Part shown: positions 8,340 through 17,291 of the stretch, in pieces
How positions within the stretch are numbered: the stretch's first letter is position 1
Layout: each line of letters begins with the position of its first letter
Assembly: GCF_007828035.1 (NCBI RefSeq)
Contig: NZ_VITV01000007.1
Coordinates: 124,001 to 188,000, forward strand
DNA from: Nitrospirillum amazonense
GTDB taxonomy: Bacteria > Pseudomonadota > Alphaproteobacteria > Azospirillales > Azospirillaceae
Direction: 5' to 3'
DNA: 64,000 nucleotides
Position numbers and translations under genes: made by a program
The notes under the pieces: generated by a model
Told to the model about the DNA's origin: nothing
Seen by the model: the letters and a program-made list of their open reading frames with translations, nothing else
Database searches by the model: none

Positions 8340-9169
8340 CAGTAGGGCCTGTCCCCGGCGACGGTGACACGGAAGCCGGAGCGGACGTTGGGAAAATAAT
8401 CCCACACGGCCAGATGCTGCACGGCGCGGTTGTCCCAGAAGGCCACCGAATGGGGCTCCCAGCGGAAGCGGATCTGGAAGTTCGGGTTCTTCACATGGTC
8501 GAACAGCAGGCTCAGCACGGCCTTGCTCTCCTCCTCCGGCACGCCCTCGATGCGGGTGGTGTAGGAGGAGTTCACGAACAGGCACTTGCGCCCCGTCACC
8601 GGGTGGGTGCGCACCACCGGGTGGCTGTTGCAGGGGTAGCGCTTGTCGTAATCCTTGAACAGCGCGTGATAGACGGGGTTGGCGTCATGCACCGCCGTCA
8701 GGCCGTCCAGATAGGCCTTCATGCGGTCCGACAATGCATCATAGGCGGCATACATGCTGGAGAAGCAGGTGTCGCCCCCGACCGGCGGCAGGGTGTGGAT
8801 GTAGAGGATGCTGCCCAGCGGCGGTTCCGCGTCGCAACTGAGGTCGCTGTGCCAGTTCTCCCCCGCGACGTACTTGGAATTGGCGTCCGCGTGAATGGCC
8901 ACGATCTCCGGATGGCCGTCGATGCCGGGCACGGCGGAATGGATGGCGAGGCGGCCGAAATGCCGGCCGAAGGCCTTGTGGGCGTCATGCGTCAGGGCCT
9001 GCTGGTCACGGAAGAAGATGACCTGGTAGCGGGCGAAGGCGTCCTTCACCTCTGCCACCTGCAGGTCCGTCAGCGGCTGCGACAGGTCGATGCCCAGCAG
9101 TTCCGCCCCCAGCGCCACGGCGCTGGGCTTCACGCGGAAGCTCTGATACTCGCGGATGCCGTTGTCCAT
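8339..9169 (-). CDS. TauD/TfdA family Fe(II)/2-oxoglutarate dioxygenase
   Basis: The 276-aa enzyme has the His-Asp pair in ENWHSDLSCDAEPP near residue 98, a distal His in AFWDNRAVQHLAVWDY near 250 and the 2-oxoglutarate Arg in RSGFRVTVAGDRPY at the end. It is as close in layout to taurine dioxygenase as to TfdA, so the substrate is left open. It is only distantly like the dioxygenase at 5646. It lies between the RutA-like monooxygenase (6-base gap) and the cysteine hydrolase (ATGA overlap), so the three are probably one transcript and one pathway. Confidence 0.85.
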   Translation of the reverse strand: MDNGIREYQSFRVKPSAVALGAELLGIDLSQPLTDLQVAEVKDAFARYQVIFFRDQQALTHDAHKAFGRHFGRLAIHSAVPGIDGHPEIVAIHADANSKYVAGENWHSDLSCDAEPPLGSILYIHTLPPVGGDTCFSSMYAAYDALSDRMKAYLDGLTAVHDANPVYHALFKDYDKRYPCNSHPVVRTHPVTGRKCLFVNSSYTTRIEGVPEEESKAVLSLLFDHVKNPNFQIRFRWEPHSVAFWDNRAVQHLAVWDYFPNVRSGFRVTVAGDRPY

Positions 9170-9175
9170 GGCGCG

Positions 9176-10285
9176 TCACACCTTAGCGGGAAAGGCCTCA
9201 CGGATGGCCGGCAGCACCTCTTGGGCGAAGCGCGGCACACCGGTGATGTAGTCGGGGAAGATCAGCATCATGCCATCCAGGTCGCAGCCGCCCAGCATGT
9301 CGATCAGCTTGGCGGCGATCGTCGCGGGCGCGCCCACCAGATGGCTGGACATGAAGCCGGACTTGGCCTTGGTGGTGAAGTCGTTCTGGCGTCCGATCTC
9401 CACGTCCAGGAAGCCGTAGGCCTTCATCATGCCGCGCCAGGCGCCCTCGTCGAAGCCCTCGACATACCGGGCGGCCAGGGCCTCGGCCTCCGCGTCCGTG
9501 TCGCCCAGTACCAGGGTCATCATGGAATAGGTCTTGATGGTGCGCCCGGCCTCTTTCGCCATGGTCTTGGCCATGCCACTGTTCCTGGCCAATTCCTCCT
9601 TGCTGGAACCGGACAGGAAGATGGCGTCCATCTCATTGATGGTGAAGGCCATGCCCCGCTTGCTGGACCCGGCGCAGACCAGGAACGGCCGGGAGAACGG
9701 CTTGGGATCGGACTGGCAGTCCGTCAGGGTCACGTACTTGCCCTGGTAATCGACCGTATCCTCGGTCCATAGCCGCTTGATGGCGTGCACCCATTCCTCG
9801 GCGAAGGTGTAGCGCTCGTCATGGTCCAGCTCATCCCGCCAGGCGCCCATCTGCTCGAACTCGCCCTTGTACGAGCCGTTGACGACGTTCAGGCCGGCGC
9901 GGCCCTGGCTGATGTGGTCCAGGGTCATGATCATCTTGGCGGTCACGGCCGGATTCTGCAGCAAGGTGTGGACGGTGGCCCACACCTTGACCTCCTTCGT
10001 CACCTCCGCCAAACCCGCCATCATCATCTGGCTTTCCATGGCGTAGCGCCAATGCTCGGTCGCGCCGCCGTAGCCGCGCCACTTGGCCATGGCCATGATG
10101 AAGTCGTAGCCGGCACCGTCGGCCAGCTGGGCCACCTGGCGGTTATAGGCGTAGGAGCCGTCGATGCGCGGGGCGGAGGAGGATAGGATCCAGCCGCCGT
10201 TGGCGATGGGCAGGAAGATGCCCAGGTCCTTGCCGCCCGCATCGGAGGGCAAGGGCGCGCGCTTCAGTTCGGTCGTCTGCGTCAT
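9176..10285 (-). CDS. LLM-class FMN-dependent monooxygenase, RutA-like
   Basis: The 369-aa bacterial-luciferase-fold enzyme resembles RutA. Shared features are GIFLPIANGGWI near residue 22, KWRGYGGATEHWRYAMES near 68, MAGLAEVT, TLDHISQGRAGLNVVNG near 123 and EFEQMGAW. RutA-type enzymes use FMNH2 and O2 through a flavin-N5-peroxide to split an amide bond in a ring such as uracil. No rutC-rutG genes and no dedicated flavin reductase are visible nearby, so it is not a complete rut operon. The gene follows the TonB receptor by 18 bases, which suggests that the imported compound is its substrate (inference). Confidence 0.8.
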   Translation of the reverse strand: MTQTTELKRAPLPSDAGGKDLGIFLPIANGGWILSSSAPRIDGSYAYNRQVAQLADGAGYDFIMAMAKWRGYGGATEHWRYAMESQMMMAGLAEVTKEVKVWATVHTLLQNPAVTAKMIMTLDHISQGRAGLNVVNGSYKGEFEQMGAWRDELDHDERYTFAEEWVHAIKRLWTEDTVDYQGKYVTLTDCQSDPKPFSRPFLVCAGSSKRGMAFTINEMDAIFLSGSSKEELARNSGMAKTMAKEAGRTIKTYSMMTLVLGDTDAEAEALAARYVEGFDEGAWRGMMKAYGFLDVEIGRQNDFTTKAKSGFMSSHLVGAPATIAAKLIDMLGGCDLDGMMLIFPDYITGVPRFAQEVLPAIREAFPAKV

Positions 10286-10303
10286 GATGGAACCAGGCCT
10301 CCC

Positions 10304-12607
10304 TTAGAACGAGTAATTGACGCTGAACAGCATCTGCCGCGGCGGAATGTACTGGTTGCTGACCACGCCGCTGCCGTAAGGGTCGGTGTAGCGCCCGGAG
10401 ATACCGGCCCGGTCCAGCAGGTTGGTGACGGTGAAGGTGGCCCGCCACGGCCCGCTTTGCGGGGTGTATTCGAAGAACAGGTTCACCTGGCTGTACGATG
10501 GCACGTGGTCCACCCCGGCCTCGTTGAACACCCGCGCCTGATAATCGCTGCGGAACAGCAGCTCCGCCCGCGACACCAGGGTACCGTATGCGCCCAGGGT
10601 TTGCTGCCAGCTGGCGTTGACGCCGCCGGCGGCACCCGGCATGTCGGGCGGGGTGTTGCCCTTGACGTTGATGGACTGGGCGGCGCGGATGGCGAACCAC
10701 TGAGCGCTGTAGGGATATGTCACGCCGGCGGCCACGGCCTTGGCGGCGGCGGCATCGGCCAAGCGCCGGTCCAACGCCAGGTAGGTGTCGGGGATCTCCC
10801 CGTCCATCAGGGTCAGGTTGGCGCCCAGTTCCAGCCGGTTGTCCAGCAGGCGGTACTTCGCCTCGACCTCCGCACCCCACATGTTCACCTGGGGGATGTT
10901 GCCGATGCCGCCGCTGTAGGGCACCGGATCCTCCTCGATGTACTGCATGTTGTTGTACTTGGAGTAGAAGGCCGACAGGTTGACGTTCAGGTGGTTGGCC
11001 AGGAAGCGGTTCTTGGACCCCAGCTCAAAGCTGTCCACCGTCTCCTTGTCGTAGCTGCCGGAGACGACCATGGCGCTGCTGGTGCCGGTGTTGACGCCGC
11101 CGGGCTTATAACCGCGCGACCAGCTGGCGTAGACCATGTTGTCCGGTGTCAGGTCGAAGTCGGTCTCCGCCTTGCCGGTCAGGGCGTAGACGTTGGTGGA
11201 GCGGGGCGACGGCTTGCCGTAGTAGTCAGAGCCCCAGCCGTCATACTGGTCGACATTGTAGCGCACGCCGCCCGTGAGCCGTAGGCGGTCGGTCAGGTGA
11301 TAGGTCGCCTGCACGAAGGGCGCCACGCTGTCGCGGTCCACCGACGACAGGTTCTCATAGCTGAGGTTGGCCGGCAGGGCGGCCGGCGAGGTGTTGGTGG
11401 GCAGCACCGGCGTCGGGTCACTGCCGTTGGTGCCCTTGTATTCCACCACGTACTGGCTGCTGTGGGAATGCATGTAGAAGACACCGCCGATCCAGTCCAG
11501 GTCGGTTCCGGGGTTGGAACTGAGCGTCACCTCCTCCATGATCGCGCGGCTCTTGGTGTTCCAGGCCGCCACGGTGTCGTAGCCGCCGAACAGCGCCACG
11601 GTGCTGCGGTCGCTGTCGAACGACTGCTTGGCATCCATGTACTGATAGCTGCTGATGGACTTCAGGTTGGCGAACGGCAGGGAGTAGTTGACCGTCAGCG
11701 TATCGACATCCATGGCCAGCTTGAACTTGGCCGGATAGTCCTGGGACACCTGGCGCGGGTCGCTGTCGGGATCGTCTAGCGCCTTCAGGGCGGCCCCATG
11801 GTGGTCGTCGTCGAAATGCTGGCCCGTCAGGGTGATGGTCAGGTTGTCTGTCGGCTGCCACAGGCCCGACAGCTTGTAGTTCACATTGTTGGCGTCATCC
11901 AGGTCATAGCCGCCGGGCACGCCCGTGGCGGTGGAATAGCCGTCGTGGCTGGTCTTCTGCACCACGGCGCGGATGGCGGCCGTGTCCCCCACCGGCACGT
12001 TCAACGCGGCCTTGCCCATGGCGTAGCTGTAGTTGCCGAAGGTGGCGGTCGCGTCGCCGGACAGCTTGCCCAGCTCCGGCTGCTTGCTGATGACGTTGAT
12101 GGCGCCGCCGGTGGAGCTTTGCCCGAATACGGTGCCCTGCGGCCCGCGCAGCACCTCGACATGGTCCACGTCCAGGAAGCCCAGGTTCAGCGCGATGTTG
12201 TTGGGGATGTAGACATTGTCGATGTGGAAGGAGACGCCCGGCTGGGTGAAGAAGTTCTCCGGCGTCTGCGAGCCCACGCCGCGGATGGAGACGATGACCT
12301 CAGACCCGCCGCTGGGGGTTATCTGCAGGCCCGGGACATAGCCGTTCAGGCCCAGCGGCCCGGTGACGTTGCCCTTTTCCAGCGTATCGGCGGAAACGGC
12401 GGTGACGGACAGCGCGGCCTTCTGCAGGTCGACCTGGCGCTTCTCCGCCGTGACGATGATGGGTTCCAGCGCGTCCAGGTCGGCATCGGCGGCACCGGCC
12501 GGCGCGTCCACGGGGGCCGGCGGGGTTTGGGCGTAGGCGGAGGCGGCCGTCATCATCGCGGCCGCCAGGAATCCATGCCAATAGCGCAGCTTCACATCTC
12601 TCAACAT
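10304..12607 (-). CDS. TonB-dependent outer-membrane receptor
   Basis: The 767-aa protein has a signal peptide (LRYWHGFLAAAMMTAASAYA, cleavage expected after AYA), a TonB-box-like stretch EPIIVTAEKR, a plug domain (about residues 60-170 with GPQGTVFGQSSTGGAINV) and a long beta-barrel ending in RQMLFSVNYSF with terminal Phe. It imports a ligand across the outer membrane using TonB energy. There is no N-terminal signalling domain. The ATG at 12607 directly precedes the signal peptide; the frame extends further upstream without support. As the first gene of the monooxygenase/dioxygenase/hydrolase operon it probably takes up the substrate of that pathway rather than iron. Confidence 0.9.
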   Translation of the reverse strand: MLRDVKLRYWHGFLAAAMMTAASAYAQTPPAPVDAPAGAADADLDALEPIIVTAEKRQVDLQKAALSVTAVSADTLEKGNVTGPLGLNGYVPGLQITPSGGSEVIVSIRGVGSQTPENFFTQPGVSFHIDNVYIPNNIALNLGFLDVDHVEVLRGPQGTVFGQSSTGGAINVISKQPELGKLSGDATATFGNYSYAMGKAALNVPVGDTAAIRAVVQKTSHDGYSTATGVPGGYDLDDANNVNYKLSGLWQPTDNLTITLTGQHFDDDHHGAALKALDDPDSDPRQVSQDYPAKFKLAMDVDTLTVNYSLPFANLKSISSYQYMDAKQSFDSDRSTVALFGGYDTVAAWNTKSRAIMEEVTLSSNPGTDLDWIGGVFYMHSHSSQYVVEYKGTNGSDPTPVLPTNTSPAALPANLSYENLSSVDRDSVAPFVQATYHLTDRLRLTGGVRYNVDQYDGWGSDYYGKPSPRSTNVYALTGKAETDFDLTPDNMVYASWSRGYKPGGVNTGTSSAMVVSGSYDKETVDSFELGSKNRFLANHLNVNLSAFYSKYNNMQYIEEDPVPYSGGIGNIPQVNMWGAEVEAKYRLLDNRLELGANLTLMDGEIPDTYLALDRRLADAAAAKAVAAGVTYPYSAQWFAIRAAQSINVKGNTPPDMPGAAGGVNASWQQTLGAYGTLVSRAELLFRSDYQARVFNEAGVDHVPSYSQVNLFFEYTPQSGPWRATFTVTNLLDRAGISGRYTDPYGSGVVSNQYIPPRQMLFSVNYSF

Positions 12608-12859
12608 GCCCGACCCCCATTCTTTGGTAGATGACGATGTGCATCGTCTTGAGGTCAAGCATGCGGGCATCCCGCGAAGTATTCTTGTTATAGGACGCCC
12701 GGGAATTTGCCTGAATTCACCATTCCCCATGCCCACCATGCACCCCTGCCACAGTTCATTATTTTACTTTTACCGCCAGACGCGCGGGAACCACCCGCAG
12801 CCCTTGCCACGGATGGTGCCCACCTCGCCAAATTTAATGTTGTTATTCTTTGAGCGTGC
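12608..12859. other. Intergenic region ahead of TonB receptor operon
   Basis: These 252 bases hold no convincing gene. On the minus strand there are AT-rich patches that could be promoter elements (TATAAC near 12690 and TAAAATAAT near 12765), but no clear -35/-10 pair or operator could be fixed. It most likely carries the promoter for the receptor operon. Confidence 0.4.
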
Positions 12860-14173
12860 TCAGCTTACGGGCACCTGGGCGACGGCGCCCTGGGACCCGT
12901 CATCCGGCGCGGCCGCGCGCCGGGCGAAAGGGCCGGCGCCGGCCAGCACCGGCCGCCCCAGCAGCGCCAGGGGCACGATAGCCGCCACCATCAGCACGGC
13001 ATAAAGGTAGAAGATGGGGGCGAAGGTGCCGATCTGGTCGGCGATGGCGCCGGCCGCCACCGGCCCTGCCGCCGCCACGGTGGTGATGGTCCACACCATG
13101 CCCAGCACCTGCGACCCGATGTCCTTGCCGAAATATTCCAGCAGCAGGACGCTGGCGGCCAGGTAGGCCACACCCCAGCCGATACCGAACGCCAGGGCGA
13201 AGGCGCCGATGCCGACCAGGGTGCCGGCATGGGCGAACAAGGCGATGCCGACGACCTGCATAGCCAAGCCCAGGACCAGCAGCCGCCGGGTGGACATGAT
13301 CTCGCACAGCGGCCCGGCCACCCCCTTGGCCACCGTCATGACCAGGGCCATGGCGGCCAGTGCGAAAGCCGCCGTGTCGGGCGCCACGCCCAGGATGCCC
13401 AGATGGTTCAGCGCCACGCTGTTGATGGTGGTGACGCAGGCCATGGTCATGGTCATGGAGGCGGCAACGGCCAGGAACTGCGGCGTGGCGATGGCGCTGC
13501 GATAGGTCCAGCCCGTCGCGGTGATTTCGGCCGGGCCCGCAGACGCCCCCTCGGCACCCACCGGCGGCTCGGCCTCGATGGCACGGTCGCGCAGGCACAG
13601 CAGGTTGACCAGGGTGACGGCCACGGCGACACCGGCCATCTCCATCCAGTAGACGCGCCAGTCCGCGCTGAACGCGACGATGGCGCGGGCCAGCGGCGGG
13701 CCAACCACGCCGCCGAAAGCGCCGATCATGAGGTAAAGGCCGATCATGCGGGCCGAGCGGCGCGGAAACCAGCAGGCGATGGCGTAGATGGCCGGCACGT
13801 TGCCGGTCAGCGAATAGCCCAAGCCCAGCAGCAGCATGGCCGCGTAGAAGGCCAGCAGGCCGTGGGTGTACGAGGCCAGCATGTAGGCCGCCACCAGCAC
13901 GAGCCCACCCAGGGCCATGGTGTAACGGGGCCCGATGCGCTTCATCAGCGTGGTGGGGAAGACGCTGGACAGGCCGCAGGCGATGCCCAGCAGGGAGAAG
14001 CTGAAACCGGCCGCCTTGAAGGACCAGTGCAGTTCGCCAACCATGGTGTAGAGCACCACGCCCAGCGAGGCGAACGTCGCGGCGTTGAGGAAAAAGAAGC
14101 TCAACGACACCGCCGCCAAGACCAACCACTCTCGCCGCATCAGGAAACTCCCGGGCTCATGGGTGTAAGTCAT
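12860..14173 (-). CDS. MFS transporter
   Basis: The 437-aa protein has about twelve transmembrane segments, starting with LVLAAVSLSFFFLNAATFAS, and a loop motif LMKRIGPRYTMALGG near residue 80 of the major facilitator type. The central loop (about 200-225, AIEAEPPVGAEGASAGP) is soluble. Start sites upstream (GTG at 14266) add a non-membrane leader with no ribosome site; the ATG at 14173 is used, ATG at 14140 being an alternative. It is placed between the amidohydrolase and the TonB receptor on the same strand, so inner-membrane uptake of the pathway substrate is likely by context. Confidence 0.8.
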   Translation of the reverse strand: MTYTHEPGSFLMRREWLVLAAVSLSFFFLNAATFASLGVVLYTMVGELHWSFKAAGFSFSLLGIACGLSSVFPTTLMKRIGPRYTMALGGLVLVAAYMLASYTHGLLAFYAAMLLLGLGYSLTGNVPAIYAIACWFPRRSARMIGLYLMIGAFGGVVGPPLARAIVAFSADWRVYWMEMAGVAVAVTLVNLLCLRDRAIEAEPPVGAEGASAGPAEITATGWTYRSAIATPQFLAVAASMTMTMACVTTINSVALNHLGILGVAPDTAAFALAAMALVMTVAKGVAGPLCEIMSTRRLLVLGLAMQVVGIALFAHAGTLVGIGAFALAFGIGWGVAYLAASVLLLEYFGKDIGSQVLGMVWTITTVAAAGPVAAGAIADQIGTFAPIFYLYAVLMVAAIVPLALLGRPVLAGAGPFARRAAAPDDGSQGAVAQVPVS

Positions 14174-14327
14174 CACCGAAACGCTATCAGCCGATGCGGT
14201 CGCCGCGCTTGCCAACAGGCGAACAAATTCATGCCGAAAACGTTCGCCCACTGTGATGATAGGCACACTTAACGGTTCTATCGCCTAAAAAAACAGCGAT
14301 CCTAAATTTGCCCAATAATTAACCAAA

Positions 14328-15701
14328 TCAGCGCACGGGCCAAACCGGACGCGGGGTCAGTCCGGCGCGAGCCAACAGCGCGGCCTGGGATGCGCGCGCC
14401 TGCCGCCGCAGGGCGTCCTCATCCACCGTCAGGCAGCGCCCGTCCCGCACGACAATCCGACCATCGACCACCACGTCGCGGACCGACCGGCCGTCAGTAC
14501 CCCACACCAGGTGCAGGGCGGGATCGCCCGCCACCAGGAAAGGGGCGGAAAGGGAATCGTGCACCACCAGGTCGGCCCGCTTGCCCACCTCCAGCGAGCC
14601 GATACGGTCGGCCATGCCGATGGCCCGCGCCCCATCGATGGTGGCCAGGGCGAAGGCCGTATCGGCCCCGAAACAATGGGCGTCTAGGCTCATGTCCCGA
14701 GCCAGGCCGGCAGCCAAAGCAGCGGCGCGGTGGATGTCCGGCAGGTCACCGGCGTTAGGCGCGTCGCAGCCCAGCGCCACCCGCCCGCCGCGTAAGGCCA
14801 TCTCCGCATGGCGCCCGGCCCGGCTGACGCCCTGGGCCAGGCGCAGGTAGGCCCAGGGGCAATAGGCCACCGCCGTGTCGCTGGCCAGCAGCGCATCCAT
14901 CTCGGCATCGTCCAGCCAGACGGCATGGGACAGCAGCAGGTGCGGACCCAGCACGCCCAGGTCGGCCAGGTGCAGCAGCGGCCGCCGCCCCGACCGGCGC
15001 AGGTAGGCCGCCACGTCGGCCTCGGTCGGGGAGATGTGCATGGTCATGCCCACGCCCCGCCGGCGTGCCAGCTCTGCGGCACCGGCCAGCAGGGCGTCGC
15101 TGGCAAGGTCATGCCCCACCAGGGTCACCCACCCCTCCACCAGCCCGCCTTTCGGCAGGCCATCCAGCACGGCCGCCTGGCGGGCCAGCACCTCATCCGT
15201 CGGCGCGGCGTAGGGGGCGTCGGAAACGTCCCAGCCCCAGCAGCCCACCGCCGCCCGGATTCCGGCACGCGTCAGGCCGGCGGCCACGCGAAACGGGTGG
15301 GCCACGGTGCCGGCCTCCACCAGCGTGGTGGTGCCGTATTTCAGAGATTCCACGGCGGTGAGCGTGGCTGACAGCTCATCATCATCGGCGGTGTGCGCGC
15401 CGTGGATGGGCACCGCCCAACCGAAGATGGACTCGTCCGACGACTGCCGGTCCGGGATCAGGCTGCGCACCAGCGGGTCCCCCGTCAGGTGCTGGTGAGC
15501 ATTGATCAGGCCGGGCGTGATCAGGCCGCCGCCGGCATCCAGCACCGGGGCCGCCGGCCAACGCGCCCGCAGCGCCTCGGCCTTGTCCACGGCGATGATC
15601 CCGCCGTCGGCGATGGCCACCCCGCCCTGGCGCCAGACCGTGCGGCTGGCATCCATGGTGACGACGTCGCCGCCCAGCACCAGCAGGTCCGGTGCCGGCA
15701 T
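14328..15701 (-). CDS. Amidohydrolase family protein (ATZ/TRZ/SsnA-like)
   Basis: The 457-aa metal-dependent hydrolase has the HxH motif in GLINAHQHLTG near residue 62, the barrel His in GVGMTMHISPTEAD and the catalytic Asp in VALGCDAPNAGDLPD, plus KRADLVVHD near the C-terminus. The branch deaminates or dechlorinates N-heterocycles or hydrolyses related amides. The ATG at 15701 follows GAGGCGGG at suitable spacing; a GTG at 15719 overlapping the M20 stop codon is an alternative. It follows the M20 hydrolase gene on the same transcript. Confidence 0.85.
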   Translation of the reverse strand: MPAPDLLVLGGDVVTMDASRTVWRQGGVAIADGGIIAVDKAEALRARWPAAPVLDAGGGLITPGLINAHQHLTGDPLVRSLIPDRQSSDESIFGWAVPIHGAHTADDDELSATLTAVESLKYGTTTLVEAGTVAHPFRVAAGLTRAGIRAAVGCWGWDVSDAPYAAPTDEVLARQAAVLDGLPKGGLVEGWVTLVGHDLASDALLAGAAELARRRGVGMTMHISPTEADVAAYLRRSGRRPLLHLADLGVLGPHLLLSHAVWLDDAEMDALLASDTAVAYCPWAYLRLAQGVSRAGRHAEMALRGGRVALGCDAPNAGDLPDIHRAAALAAGLARDMSLDAHCFGADTAFALATIDGARAIGMADRIGSLEVGKRADLVVHDSLSAPFLVAGDPALHLVWGTDGRSVRDVVVDGRIVVRDGRCLTVDEDALRRQARASQAALLARAGLTPRPVWPVR

Positions 15702-15715
15702 GCCGGCATCCCGCC

Positions 15716-17017
15716 TCACGGCGCCCGGCCGCACAGCGCCAGGGCCGCCATGGCGTACAGGCGCGTGCAGTCCACCAGGTCGTCGATGCTGGGCCGCCAG
15801 CGGCGCGGCCCCATGGTCACGGACGGGATGCGGTTCATGTTGAAGACATTGTGGTCGCGCCACATGCTGGAATAGACGGAATTGCTGATGGGCTGCGGCC
15901 CGCCCCGCACCCGGCCGTGGGCATGGTCCAGCGCCCTTTGCAGCGGCCGCACCGCGGCGGGGTCGGCGGTGAAGCCATGACGCACGGTGTAGGGCTGGAT
16001 TTTGACGTCGCCGAAGCCGGCCTCGCGGAAGGCGCGCTTCAGGTCGCGGTCCACGGCGGCGATGGTCTGCACCGGGGTCAACGCCACCTGGACATAGACG
16101 TTGCACACCTCGCTCGCCGCCCCCATGGCCTGCGGCGTGCCGCCCCGGATGGCGCCGATCTGCACCTTGGGCACGGCGGTGCCGCCCGGCCCCTCGTACC
16201 GGTGCTTGACCTCATACTCCCGCGCCCAGCGCTGGATGATCTCGATGGCCGGCGCCACCTTGACCAGGGGACTGGGATGGTCGGCCAAGGCCTCGGGATG
16301 GGTCAGCAGGGGCGTGAACACCCCCTGGCCATAAATCGTGACGCGGAAGTCGGCATAGCCGCACGCCGTCCAGTTGACGCCGAAGTCCGTGCCCTCGGCC
16401 GAGATGACGTAGTCCGGCGCCACCCCGCCATGGGACATCAGGTAGCAGGCGCCCAGCTCCTTGCCCAGATAGTCGACCCCGCCCCGCTCCTCTGCCGGTT
16501 CGGGGCCGATCTCGCCCGGGCAGGCGGTCAGGTATAGGAGGCCGCTGAGGTCAATGCCCGCCTTCTTCAGGGCCTTGGCCGCCATCAGGAAGCAGGCCAT
16601 GGGGCCGCGGTCGTTGCCCACGGCATGGCCGAAGAAAGTCTCCCCCTCCAGCCAGGCGCCCAGCCATTGCGGGTCCGCCACCGTTTCCGGGCGATAGGTG
16701 TATTGGTCCGTCTCATCATAAAACGGACTTTCGGTGTCCAGGTGGCTGGTGAACAGCAGGTTGGGTCCGTCCCCCTTGCCGCCATAGGTGCCGATGACGT
16801 TGAAGCGGTGCTCCAGCAGCCCGGCCTTGCGCGGGGCGAAGCCGTTCTCCGCCATCCAGCCGTGGACGAACTCGCCCGCCCGGCGCTCCTGGCGCATGGG
16901 CGAGGGGATGCCGCACAGGTCCAGCACCAGTTTCACCAGCTCATCCCGGTCGATGGCCCGGGTGATGGCGGCCGCCTCTTCATCGGAAACCTTCAGCGCC
17001 ACGTCATGCGTCGTCAT
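15716..17017 (-). CDS. M20-family metallohydrolase
   Basis: The 433-aa protein is a zinc-dependent amidohydrolase/peptidase. Ligand motifs are LLFTSHLDTESPF (His, Asp) near residue 85, GHAVGNDRGPMACFLMA (bridging Asp) near 130, an acidic TACPGEIGPEPAEE near 165 and SMWRDHNVF with a late His near 385. M20 enzymes hydrolyse N-acyl or N-carbamoyl amino acids and dipeptides; which applies here is not known. It is the first gene of the minus-strand arm and is divergent from the formamidase gene. Confidence 0.8.
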   Translation of the reverse strand: MTTHDVALKVSDEEAAAITRAIDRDELVKLVLDLCGIPSPMRQERRAGEFVHGWMAENGFAPRKAGLLEHRFNVIGTYGGKGDGPNLLFTSHLDTESPFYDETDQYTYRPETVADPQWLGAWLEGETFFGHAVGNDRGPMACFLMAAKALKKAGIDLSGLLYLTACPGEIGPEPAEERGGVDYLGKELGACYLMSHGGVAPDYVISAEGTDFGVNWTACGYADFRVTIYGQGVFTPLLTHPEALADHPSPLVKVAPAIEIIQRWAREYEVKHRYEGPGGTAVPKVQIGAIRGGTPQAMGAASEVCNVYVQVALTPVQTIAAVDRDLKRAFREAGFGDVKIQPYTVRHGFTADPAAVRPLQRALDHAHGRVRGGPQPISNSVYSSMWRDHNVFNMNRIPSVTMGPRRWRPSIDDLVDCTRLYAMAALALCGRAP

Positions 17018-17291
17018 GCCCTATCCCCTGCCCCATGCATTGCCTGGATGCGTTACTGGGCCCCGCCCCTGTGCGCGGGTGCCGTCAGGGGATCATAGGC
17101 GGCCCCGTTCCCCCCGCTCTTGCCGATTAACGCATGAAAGCTTGCCCGGGCGGAACCATGGGACGGCGGCGGCGTGCTGGCGAAAGCGGCCATGCGCGTG
17201 CAGGCAAGATCGCCGCATCGGGCGGCCCTAAGGTTTTCCCCATGAGGGCGCCCCCGGCGGGGCCGCCCGGATGCTTCAACCAGGGGGACCC
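17018..17291. other. Divergent promoter region of the catabolic block
   Basis: These 274 bases separate the two arms (M20 hydrolase leftwards, formamidase rightwards) and should hold both promoters. The sequence is GC-rich. A TTTTCC stretch near 17233 and the ribosome site AGGGGGA before 17292 are visible. No clear operator or promoter pair could be read. Confidence 0.4.

Noticed and set aside
7626-10285. Complete pyrimidine (rut) degradation operon
   Set aside because: Only RutA-like and RutB-like genes are present; rutC, D, E, F and G are absent and a TauD dioxygenase gene lies between them.
10457-12634. Several plus-strand open frames over the TonB receptor gene
   Set aside because: They are shadows of a well-supported minus-strand receptor with signal peptide and plug motifs.
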